DNA from: DHVE2 group archaeon | GTDB taxonomy: Archaea > Thermoplasmatota > Thermoplasmata > Thermoplasmatales > Aciduliprofundaceae | Length of the DNA: 11,582 nucleotides | Direction: 5' to 3' | Assembly: GCA_015520975.1 (NCBI GenBank) | Contig: WAOZ01000205.1 | Location: 1 to 11,582 of the forward strand | In this document: piece by piece, positions 6,623-11,582 of the stretch | How positions within the stretch are numbered: position 1 is the first letter of the stretch | How the letters are laid out: each line of letters starts with the position of its first letter | Made by a program: the position numbers and the translations under genes | Notes under the pieces: model-generated | Databases searched by the model: none | Told to the model about the DNA's origin: nothing | The model's input: only the letters and a program-made list of their open reading frames with translations

Positions 6623-7283
6623 TTTCTTTCACCTCTTCAGTTTTTGTTTCTTCTTTTATCTCTTCAGTCGGGGAAGTTTCGGATTCTTCAGATACCTCCC
6701 CGATTATATTTATCTCATCAGGAAGTTTCACATCTGGAGGCATTATTTTTACAGTAACGCCAATTATACCGGGTTTGGTTTTTGCAGTTGCATATCCCAC
6801 ATCTACAAGCTCCGCAGGCTTACCGTTATATTTTATGGTGCCCTTGGTGAATTTCTCGGTTCGTGCCCTATCACCCGTGAGTTTTCCAGAGATTATTATC
6901 TGCGCACCTTTTGCCCCTGCATCCATTATTCTACGCAGGGTTGAGTGCCCCGCCCTTCTGAAATGCCATCCGCGTTCAAGTGCCGCTGCAAGTTTTTCAG
7001 CCATAATCTGAGCATTGAGATATGGATTGGGAGATTCTTTAACCTCAATGGTCGGATTTTCCACACCAAACTTTGTTTGAAGCGCTTCGGTGAGCTCTTT
7101 GATTTTTGCACCTTTTCTACCAATTATGAGTCCAGGACGTTCGACCTCAAGCACTATTCTTGTGCCAAGAGGTGTGCGCTGAATCTCCAGACCTCCAAAT
7201 CCAGCTACTCGCGCCTCGCGCATGAGATACTCTTTTATCAGGAGTCGGTTGACATTTTCCTTCACAAATTTTCTCTCATCCAT
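6555..7283 (-). CDS. rps3: Ribosomal protein S3 (uS3) with long acidic C-terminal tail
   Basis: Small-subunit protein at the mRNA entry channel; 242 aa. The KH domain is visible with GLIIGRKGAKIKELTEAL (about 51-68), where GRKG is the RNA-binding loop. The C-terminal S3 domain includes ERGWHFRRAGHSTLRRIMDA, GAKGAQIIISGKLTGDRAR and GYATAKTKPGIIGVTVKIMP. From about residue 196 the protein is a low-complexity acidic tail rich in Glu, Thr, Ser and Lys. Its last 22 residues are encoded in the region shared with L29. I prefer the ATG at 7283 (MDERKFVKEN matches archaeal S3). The in-frame ATG at 7292 overlaps the L22 stop as ATGA but is only 1-2 nt from GGAGG. Confidence 0.95.
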   Translation of the reverse strand: MDERKFVKENVNRLLIKEYLMREARVAGFGGLEIQRTPLGTRIVLEVERPGLIIGRKGAKIKELTEALQTKFGVENPTIEVKESPNPYLNAQIMAEKLAAALERGWHFRRAGHSTLRRIMDAGAKGAQIIISGKLTGDRARTEKFTKGTIKYNGKPAELVDVGYATAKTKPGIIGVTVKIMPPDVKLPDEINIIGEVSEESETSPTEEIKEETKTEEVKENADAQSEADKGNDSGREGEKTQ

Positions 7284-7288
7284 AGATC

Positions 7289-7744
7289 TCATTCCTCCTC
7301 TTCTTCTCGCTCTTCAAGGATGACCTCTATATGAACTCTATCTCTTCTAATCTCGGTGGAACGGCCAAAAGCGCGTGGCATATATCTTTTGTAAATCTGA
7401 CCTTTATGCGCAGCAATATGCATAATGTAAAGATTGTCTGTATCGAGATCCTTGTTCTCCGCATTAGCCTCTGCGTTTTCCAGTACTTTTAAGATGTATT
7501 TCGCCTCTTTAACGGGATATTTACCCGGTCCAATACCTCGGCGATGGGAAATCGAATCGAGATAGCGGAAATATGGCACTGCACGCTTTTTCTTTATGAT
7601 GCCTTCAAGATACTCTTTAGCATCATCAAGTTTCATACCCTTAAGCGCCCGGCACAGGTTTACCGAATCTTTCAGCGAAATGGGCAAATTCCGCCCGAAG
7701 GATTTTGCGTATTTTTCGCCATCCACTTTTATGCTGTAAGGCAT
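7289..7744 (-). CDS. rpl22: Ribosomal protein L22 (uL22)
   Basis: Large-subunit protein whose extended hairpin lines the nascent-peptide tunnel; 151 aa. Archaeal features are AKSFGRNLPISLKDSVNLCR at the N-terminus, ISHRRGIGPGKYPVKEAKYI in the middle, and the C-terminal HIAAHKGQIYKRYMPRAFGR, the tunnel hairpin in the archaeal/eukaryotic form. A short acidic end (EEREEEEE) follows. The ATG at 7744 follows GAGGTGA. It lies 10 nt after S19 and 5 nt before the preferred S3 start. Its Glu-rich 3' end (GAAGAGGAGGAATGA) supplies the S3 SD. Confidence 0.97.
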   Translation of the reverse strand: MPYSIKVDGEKYAKSFGRNLPISLKDSVNLCRALKGMKLDDAKEYLEGIIKKKRAVPYFRYLDSISHRRGIGPGKYPVKEAKYILKVLENAEANAENKDLDTDNLYIMHIAAHKGQIYKRYMPRAFGRSTEIRRDRVHIEVILEEREEEEE

Positions 7745-7754
7745 TCACATCACC

Positions 7755-8216
7755 TCACTTGAGCGGCACGAACTTGGAGCTGCGCGTTGCACCAACGCCA
7801 GGACCGCTGTGCTTAACCTCTTTCCTGGTAAGCGCGAATTCGCCAAGATAATGGCCTATCATTTCGGGTTTGATCTCAATTTCCACAAATTCTTTACCAT
7901 TGTGAACAGCGACCCGTTTGCCCACAAACTGCGGCAACACTATCAAATCTCTCCTATGTGTGCGAACCACTTTATTTTCAGGCGCGTTGATAATCTTGCG
8001 CACAGTTTTCATCCGTTCTTCATCCCAGCCCCGTTTCAGCGTTCTTCTCGCCCGTGCGGGAAGAAGTTCGGCGAGTTCATCCCAGCTCATGGTTTTCAAT
8101 TCTTCAAGAGAGTAACCGCGATAGGAAAATTCTTTCATTCGGCCCATTATAATCTTACGGGTCTTCCTTTTCCGTCTTCGAGCCGCTTTTGCACTTATTT
8201 TTCTCATCTTTGCCAT
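7755..8216 (-). CDS. rps19: Ribosomal protein S19 (archaeal uS19)
   Basis: Small-subunit head protein near the A site; 153 aa, the long archaeal/eukaryotic form (bacterial S19 is about 90 aa). The N-terminal extension is very basic (KISAKAARRRKRKTRKIIMG). Next is FSYRGYSLEELKTMSWDELA and LLPARARRTLKRGW. The S19 core follows (VVRTHRRDLIVLPQFVGKRV, then VAVHNGKEFVEIEIKPEMIG, HYLGEFALTRKEVKHSGPGV). It ends GATRSSKFVPLK, the family signature. The ATG at 8216 has GAGGTGA upstream, overlapping the L2 stop, with L2 ending 4 nt before. Confidence 0.98.
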   Translation of the reverse strand: MAKMRKISAKAARRRKRKTRKIIMGRMKEFSYRGYSLEELKTMSWDELAELLPARARRTLKRGWDEERMKTVRKIINAPENKVVRTHRRDLIVLPQFVGKRVAVHNGKEFVEIEIKPEMIGHYLGEFALTRKEVKHSGPGVGATRSSKFVPLK

Positions 8217-8220
8217 TTAC

Positions 8221-8928
8221 TCACCTCTTCTTCTTTTTCTTCTTTTTAGGTGATAATCGCCCAACTTTTCTACCTGGCGGAGCGTGTCTACTAACCGTGC
8301 TCGGTCTTCCCACATGCTGATGGTTTCCACCACCGTGCGGATGGTTCACAGCATTCATAGCCACACCACGAACCTGGACATGTTTTCGAGCCTTTGAGCG
8401 CCAGGCATGATAGACTTTACCAGCCTTGAGCATGGGTTTCTCCTTCCTGCCGCCTCCAGCAACCACTCCTATGGTGGCGCGGCATCTGGGATCGAACATC
8501 TTGAATTCTCCAGATGGCAGTTGCACCGTGGTCTTGGCGCCGTGGGTAACTATCTGTGCGTACAAACCTGCACTGCGGACATACTTACCTCCATCACCCG
8601 GCTGTGCCTCTATGTTGTAAATAGGAACACCCTCAGGTATTGAGCCAAGCGGGAGAACATTACCCGGTCTGATAAGGGCACCTTCACCAATCTGGATCTC
8701 CTGGCCCTCATACATTCCAATATGCGCAAGCATCAGAACCTTTTCACCGTTTTCAAGCCTTATTTCCGCCAGAGGTGCCGTGTGCCCGGGATCGTGGAAT
8801 ATCTCTTCCACGATACCTTTTGCCTGGTTCACTTTAGGGTTTATTGGTCTGCCCGCATACCTATGACTTGGAGCGCGATATCTCGGAGAGCCGTGTCCTC
8901 TCCTCTGAGGTATTATTCTCTTACCCAT
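8221..8928 (-). CDS. rpl2: Ribosomal protein L2 (uL2)
   Basis: Core large-subunit protein needed for subunit association and the peptidyl-transferase centre; 235 aa, archaeal length. The N-terminus (GKRIIPQRRGHGSPRYRAPS) is archaeal. The most conserved stretch NHPHGGGNHQHVGRPS lies at about 195-210. His196 corresponds, by my reading, to the functionally important histidine of bacterial L2. GDGGKYVRSAGLYAQIVTHG and VYHAWRSKARKHVQVRGVAM are also visible. The C-terminus ends in a run of seven lysines then Arg, a basic tail facing rRNA. The ATG at 8928 follows AAGGTGGTG. Gaps are 10 nt to L23 and 4 nt to S19. Confidence 0.98.
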   Translation of the reverse strand: MGKRIIPQRRGHGSPRYRAPSHRYAGRPINPKVNQAKGIVEEIFHDPGHTAPLAEIRLENGEKVLMLAHIGMYEGQEIQIGEGALIRPGNVLPLGSIPEGVPIYNIEAQPGDGGKYVRSAGLYAQIVTHGAKTTVQLPSGEFKMFDPRCRATIGVVAGGGRKEKPMLKAGKVYHAWRSKARKHVQVRGVAMNAVNHPHGGGNHQHVGRPSTVSRHAPPGRKVGRLSPKKKKKKKR

Positions 8929-8938
8929 TTACACCACC

Positions 8939-9202
8939 TTAGAATATGCCGAGGCGCATACCAAGCTCCTCGGCGCTGTATTCTTTCGCAAGTTTGACTA
9001 TCGCCTTTTTACCGTATTTAGTTAAGTAGGTGTTGACCTTCACAACCTTAACATCGTAAAGTTTCTCCACAGCGTGTTTTATCTGGGATTTTGTGGCATT
9101 CCTGCGAACTATGAATGTTATTTTGTTCTCTTTTTCGATCATGAGAAGAGTTTTTTCAGTCACATACGGCTTGAGAATAACTTCACTTGGCTCAAATGTC
9201 AT
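8939..9202 (-). CDS. rpl23: Ribosomal protein L23 (uL23)
   Basis: Large-subunit protein at the tunnel exit that docks SRP and other nascent-chain factors; 87 aa. The sequence MTFEPSEVILKPYVTEKTLL is the L23 N-terminus, then ITFIVRRNATKSQIKHAVEK and LYDVKVVKVNTYLTKYGKKA, with the archaeal end AEELGMRLGIF. The ATG at 9202 overlaps the L4 stop as ATGA and lies about 7 nt after GGAGGTG. The in-frame GTG at 9211 is the end of that SD, so the nominal 90-aa form is unlikely. The bacterial-type long insertion is absent, as expected for archaea. Confidence 0.96.
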   Translation of the reverse strand: MTFEPSEVILKPYVTEKTLLMIEKENKITFIVRRNATKSQIKHAVEKLYDVKVVKVNTYLTKYGKKAIVKLAKEYSAEELGMRLGIF

Positions 9203-9963
9203 TGAGCCCACCTCCTCATTTCCTCAATTGCACCTTCTGTAAAGATGCTCAAACGACCAGCATGCGTGCCAGGTGCCAGCACCTCCGCATTGAGTTCTCT
9301 CGGTGTAACGATATCCACACCGGGTAGATTTCCAAATCCCTTCTTCACATTTTCAGCGTTTTTGACAACGATCAATATGCTCTTCTTTTTCTTGTATTTT
9401 CTGCCTCTCCTTTTACCTTTACCTCCACGAATTCTTTTATCGCTGGCGCGAAGTATATCATCGTAAAGACCGAGATTCTTAAGAACGCGGATTGCATCTT
9501 TAACAGTTGATATCTCCTCGAAAGAATCTTCTATCACCACAGGAAGTGTTATCTCAGGATTGAATCGATGACCCCTGCGAATCACCATGGGTTTTCTGGT
9601 GGTCATTGAAAGCGCGCTATATTTAGCCAAACGCCTCTCCTTTTTGTTTATTTTGCGATACCATACTTTATCCGTTGTAGGAGGATGCCCTGCCCTACCA
9701 CCCACGGTGTTTGGTATGATGGCACCACGGGATGTGTTGCCTATCCTGGGAACCATTTTAGAAACCCCGTGTCCCGGACCCCACGACTCCGCAACACGGC
9801 GCATACCTGCCATGGGATCCACACCATGAGGCTGAACTCTGTTAAGCTGAAACGCGCGAATCACGCGTCTTATTAAATCAGGCCTATAGGGATATTCAAA
9901 GCATTTAGGAAGTTCAATTTGACCTTTTATGCCACCTTCCAGTGTGTATATATTGACCTTCAT
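9199..9963 (-). CDS. rpl4: Ribosomal protein L4 (archaeal/eukaryotic-type uL4)
   Basis: Large-subunit protein with an internal loop reaching into the nascent-peptide tunnel; 254 aa. The N-terminal core reads VNIYTLEGGIKGQIELPKCF and YRPDLIRRVIRAFQLNRVQP. The tunnel loop is AESWGPGHGVSKMVPRIGNT, then SRGAIIPNTVGGRAGHPPTT. The second half includes YSALSMTTRKPMVIRRGHRF, the basic GGKGKRRGRKYKKKKS and LNAEVLAPGTHAGRLSIFTE near the end. The ATG at 9963 is 3 nt after the L3 stop. GGGGTGTGAT serves as SD inside the L3 end. L4 represses the bacterial S10 operon; whether it acts on this leader is unknown. Confidence 0.97.
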   Translation of the reverse strand: MKVNIYTLEGGIKGQIELPKCFEYPYRPDLIRRVIRAFQLNRVQPHGVDPMAGMRRVAESWGPGHGVSKMVPRIGNTSRGAIIPNTVGGRAGHPPTTDKVWYRKINKKERRLAKYSALSMTTRKPMVIRRGHRFNPEITLPVVIEDSFEEISTVKDAIRVLKNLGLYDDILRASDKRIRGGKGKRRGRKYKKKKSILIVVKNAENVKKGFGNLPGVDIVTPRELNAEVLAPGTHAGRLSIFTEGAIEEMRRWAQ

Positions 9964-9966
9964 CCA

Positions 9967-10989
9967 TCACACCCCCATCTTGGACTGAAGAGAAACATAG
10001 GTAACATCTATGCTGTCCACATCCTCAAGAACCTGTCGCACAGGATCTCTGAACCGTACAAGTCTTTTGGCAGGTCCAGGGACAGAGCCGTGAATGAGCA
10101 CATACTGATTACGAACTACACCATAATGCGGAAAACCACCTGCTGGTGTTATATCCATCGCAAGCTTTCGTTCACCATCTTCTTCGACAAAATCAACGTA
10201 TTTGACTATTCTTTTATTGTACTCCGTGCGCTGATGGTAGCCCATCTGTCCGGCCTGAGGCACTGTATATCGCACCCAGTCAGGATGCCAAGGACCGAGC
10301 GTGCCGATCATACGTCTATGCTTTCGGTTCTTATGATTCAGAAGTTTAACACCAAATCTTTTAACATGACCCTGAAAACCCTTGCCTTTGGTTATACCGA
10401 TCACATCAACAAACTTACCATCACTCTTGAAATCTGAGAATTTGATTTCCTTACCGAGAAGCCCAAGGGCATACTCTTTTCTCTCTTCCACCGTTCCGCC
10501 TCCAACCCGAATCTCCATAATATCGGGAACCTTTTTGGGTATGCCTGTAACGAGACGGGGCTGTGTATGCGCAATAATCCTGACCTCCTCAATATCCCCT
10601 TTTATTTTTTCAAGGGATTTATCAGTGCTATACTCTTTCGGTAAAGGAATTCGTCTTGCCAAGTCCTTATCCAAATTTTCAGCCCATACTTCTCCTATGC
10701 TCTTCAAACCATACATGTTTCTTTCATAAAACCTAACACCAGCAACCTTCATTGGCGGAACCTCAATAACCGTCACCGGAGTCCATATTTCCTGCCCAGC
10801 GGTTGTGGTATGCTTTCTCCAGTCAATGGTAAAAACATGCGTCATACCGGCTTTGTACCCTGCGAATCCCTGTATCCTCGGACCATCCTCTATCTCCGGC
10901 CAGTGCCTGATACGCGGTATATGATGCTTCGCTCTCTTACGCGGATAATATGCCATAGAGCCTCTTCTCGGATGATGCGCACTTCCCAT
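9967..10989 (-). CDS. rpl3: Ribosomal protein L3 (archaeal/eukaryotic-type uL3), first gene of the superoperon
   Basis: Large-subunit protein that starts 23S assembly and reaches the peptidyl-transferase centre; 340 aa, the archaeal/eukaryotic length (bacterial L3 is about 210). The N-terminus HHPRRGSMAYYPRKRAKHHI is the family signature, followed by GFAGYKAGMTHVF. DVIGITKGKGFQG is at about 205-217. RKHRRMIGTLGPWHPDWVRY contains the tip Trp (W234) of the central loop, and GQMGYHQRTEYNKR follows. The ATG at 10989 lies 6 nt after GAGGTGA. It is the first gene after the promoter near 11148, with a structured leader of about 130 nt in between. Confidence 0.98.
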   Translation of the reverse strand: MGSAHHPRRGSMAYYPRKRAKHHIPRIRHWPEIEDGPRIQGFAGYKAGMTHVFTIDWRKHTTTAGQEIWTPVTVIEVPPMKVAGVRFYERNMYGLKSIGEVWAENLDKDLARRIPLPKEYSTDKSLEKIKGDIEEVRIIAHTQPRLVTGIPKKVPDIMEIRVGGGTVEERKEYALGLLGKEIKFSDFKSDGKFVDVIGITKGKGFQGHVKRFGVKLLNHKNRKHRRMIGTLGPWHPDWVRYTVPQAGQMGYHQRTEYNKRIVKYVDFVEEDGERKLAMDITPAGGFPHYGVVRNQYVLIHGSVPGPAKRLVRFRDPVRQVLEDVDSIDVTYVSLQSKMGV

Positions 10990-10995
10990 TTCGAT

Positions 10996-11002
10996 TCACC
11001 TC
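10996..11002 (-). promoter_or_regulatory. Ribosome-binding site of L3 (GAGGTGA)
   Basis: On the minus strand GAGGTGA ends 6 nt before the L3 ATG at 10989 and fixes that start. The same heptamer precedes many other genes of the operon. It lies just 4 nt after the closing stem of the leader structure, so leader folding or protein binding there could affect ribosome access; that last point is inference. Confidence 0.8.
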
Positions 11003-11006
11003 GATT

Positions 11007-11118
11007 TTAGCCGTGACGCCTTCAGTCGTGCCCAGAACTGACTGTAAGGGCACGCAGGCGGGCCGCCGCATCTTTTTAACGTTTTCTCAATAGCGGTTGG
11101 CCCTTGGCGTCTGGCTAA
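11007..11118 (-). ncRNA. Predicted structured leader RNA (three-way junction) of the L3 superoperon
   Basis: Seen by hand-pairing the minus-strand leader. Closing stem P1: TTAGCC (11118-11113) with GGCTAA (11012-11007), and GACGCC (11111-11106) with GGCGTC (11020-11015), separated by a small internal loop (A against AC). P2: GGGCC (11103-11099) and CCGC (11096-11093) pair with GCGG (11069-11066) and GGCCC (11064-11060), with an A-rich 23-nt apical loop. P3: GTGCCC (11053-11048) pairs with GGGCAC (11033-11028) across a 14-nt loop. P1 begins about 5 nt after the predicted transcription start and ends 4 nt before the L3 SD. I recognise no known RNA family. A regulatory role is inference. Confidence 0.6.
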
Positions 11119-11143
11119 TTCTTTGCTTCCGTAATGGCATTTA

Positions 11144-11160
11144 GTATATAAAGAATTCGG
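11144..11160 (-). promoter_or_regulatory. Archaeal promoter (TATA/BRE) of the L3 superoperon
   Basis: Read on the minus strand, TTTATATAC at 11152-11144 matches the archaeal TATA consensus closely, preceded by a BRE-like CCGAATTC. Start of transcription, placed about 25 nt downstream, would fall near 11123. That leaves a leader of about 130 nt before the L3 ATG. It is the only strong TATA box I see on this strand in the intergenic region. Confidence 0.7.
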
Positions 11161-11243
11161 GTATCCGCACTGCTCATGACTGGATAATTCTTAAAATGCG
11201 TAAAACGATTTTCATGCACAAATTTTCGATCCCTGCGATGGTC

Positions 11244-11276
11244 ATTGTTTAAAGAGATTTAAACAATCAAACAATC
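11244..11276. repeat. Perfect inverted repeat with tandem half-site, possible operator
   Basis: ATTGTTTAAA (11244-11253) and TTTAAACAAT (11258-11267) form a perfect 10-bp inverted repeat around the 4-nt spacer GAGA. The octamer AAACAATC then repeats in tandem at 11261-11268 and 11269-11276. The element lies between the divergent promoters, 23 nt upstream of the L7Ae TATA box and about 90 nt upstream of the L3 TATA box. Size and symmetry suit a dimeric DNA-binding regulator. No regulator gene is visible in the window. Confidence 0.5.
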
Positions 11277-11281
11277 AAGCG

Positions 11282-11297
11282 CAAAAGTATTTTATAC
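11282..11297 (+). promoter_or_regulatory. Archaeal promoter (BRE/TATA) of L7Ae
   Basis: CAAAAG followed by TATTTTATAC resembles a BRE plus TATA box (TTTTATAC at 11290-11297). Transcription would start near 11320, giving a short leader of about 25-30 nt before the L7Ae ATG. The distance fits archaeal core promoters. Confidence 0.6.
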
Positions 11298-11339
11298 GAT
11301 AACCCATTCGCTACCTTTGCCTGTGATTGATTGGATGAA

Positions 11340-11345
11340 GGAGGT
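11340..11345 (+). promoter_or_regulatory. Ribosome-binding site of L7Ae (GGAGGT), decides the start
   Basis: GGAGGT is directly followed by an ATG at 11346 and, two codons on, by a second in-frame ATG at 11352. Only the second has workable spacing (6 nt), so it is taken as the start. Confidence 0.75.
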
Positions 11346-11351
11346 ATGAAA

Positions 11352-11582
11352 ATGGCTGCGATATATGTGAGATTCGAAGTCCCGAAAGAGCTGCAGGACA
11401 AAATCTACAGTGCTGTGGAAATCGCAAAGGAAACCGGAAAGGTGCGAAAGGGCACAAACGAAGTGACAAAGATCGTTGAAAGAGGCGACGCGAAGTTCGT
11501 GATCATTGCTGAGGATGTCAATCCACCTGAAGTGGTTGCACATCTGCCGCTGCTCTGTGAGGAAAAGGGCATACCTTACGGA
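11352..11582 (+). CDS. rpl7ae: Ribosomal protein L7Ae (eL8), N-terminal part, cut by window edge
   Basis: RNA-binding protein that recognises kink-turns. In archaea it belongs to the large subunit, to C/D and H/ACA guide RNPs and to RNase P (family knowledge). The first 77 codons are present, and the remaining about 45 lie beyond the right edge. The product AAIYVRFEVPKELQDKIYSA leads to the diagnostic motif RKGTNEVTKIVERG (about 32-45), then AKFVIIAEDVNPPEVVAHLP, LLCEEKGIPY. GTNEVTK is the kink-turn contact loop. It is transcribed away from the L3 operon. In many euryarchaea it is followed by S28e, L24e and ndk; that part is not visible here. Confidence 0.95.
   Translation, partial: MAAIYVRFEVPKELQDKIYSAVEIAKETGKVRKGTNEVTKIVERGDAKFVIIAEDVNPPEVVAHLPLLCEEKGIPYG

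Larger units (their letters stand above)
10990..11351. other. Divergent intergenic region between L3 operon and L7Ae
   Basis: This 362-nt stretch without a gene holds, from left to right, the L3 SD, the structured leader (11007-11118), the L3 promoter (11144-11160), and a section at about 11161-11243 in which I see nothing definite. After that come the inverted repeat (11244-11276), the L7Ae promoter (11282-11297) and the L7Ae SD. No tRNA or C/D-box RNA was recognised. A 44-codon reading frame at 10937-11071 (minus) has no ribosome-binding site. Confidence 0.7.

Noticed and set aside
6926..7123. Minus-strand 65-codon frame inside S3
   Set aside because: Lies wholly inside the S3 coding region in another frame, with no ribosome-binding site of the operon type.
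10401..10592. Minus-strand 63-codon frame inside L3
   Set aside because: Internal to L3 in a different frame, and the composition is that of a shifted ribosomal gene.
10937..11071. A 44-codon reading frame on the minus strand in the L3 leader (begins MRRPACVPLQ), a possible leader peptide
   Set aside because: No SD precedes its ATG, its bases are better explained by the P2 and P3 stems, and it runs into L3 out of frame. It was not called as a gene.
11007..11118. The L3 leader as a tRNA or C/D-box RNA
   Set aside because: There is no T-arm GGTTCGA-type motif or acceptor geometry, and CTGA occurs without a matching TGATGA box.
11244..11267. The inverted repeat as a transcription terminator
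   Set aside because: It lies upstream of two divergent promoters, no gene ends there, it is AT-rich and no T-run follows it. An operator-like role fits better.
11310..11345. A kink-turn in the L7Ae 5' leader for autoregulation, as reported for some archaea
   Set aside because: The short leader shows only a weak CCTT/AAGG pairing around TGATTGATTGGATG. I could not arrange a convincing tandem G-A kink-turn.
11292..11543. Minus-strand 83-codon frame at the right end
   Set aside because: Antisense to L7Ae, which has a clear family signature and SD on the plus strand.

Overview
The window is an archaeal ribosomal-protein superoperon, the fused S10-spc-alpha type cluster. It runs leftward on the minus strand from a promoter near 11148 to the left edge, where it is cut inside L15. 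A second, divergent transcription unit starts at the right end with the 5' part of L7Ae. The gene content is archaeal: S4e, L19e, L32e and L7Ae are families shared with eukaryotes, and the RNase P subunit Rpp29 sits inside the operon. The gene order is the common euryarchaeal one: L3, L4, L23, L2, S19, L22, S3, L29, Rpp29, S17, L14, L24, S4e, L5, S14, S8, L6, L32e, L19e, L18, S5, L30, L15. TATA/BRE-like promoters and strong Shine-Dalgarno (SD) sites of the form GAGGTGA fit a euryarchaeon. Some protein ends (L14 beginning MKGIAG, L23 ending EELGMRLGIF) remind me of Thermoplasmata-related lineages, but I hold that placement loosely.

Layout. 1-10989: 23 genes on the minus strand, packed with gaps of at most 11 nt and many overlaps (ATGA junctions of 4 nt, plus overlaps of 8, 23 and 68 nt). 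S14, at 53 aa, is the smallest gene. 10990-11351: the only intergenic stretch over 300 nt. It holds the L3 leader, the L3 operon promoter, a perfect inverted repeat and the L7Ae promoter. 11352-11582: L7Ae on the plus strand, truncated by the window edge.

Together the genes encode much of the core of both ribosomal subunits: the peptidyl-transferase scaffold (L2, L3, L4), the exit tunnel (L4, L22, L23, L24, L29), the 5S RNP (L5, L18) and the decoding/entry region (S3, S5). There are also two RNase P subunits (Rpp29, and L7Ae by family knowledge). The tight packing suggests one mRNA with translational coupling.

The most interesting feature is not a protein. The roughly 130-nt leader before L3 folds on paper into a three-way junction. 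A 6+6 bp closing stem begins a few bases after the predicted transcription start and ends 4 nt before the L3 SD. Competing pairings exist inside it. This is a good candidate for an undescribed autoregulatory leader of an archaeal ribosomal-protein operon. A 10-bp perfect inverted repeat between the divergent promoters is a second candidate control site.
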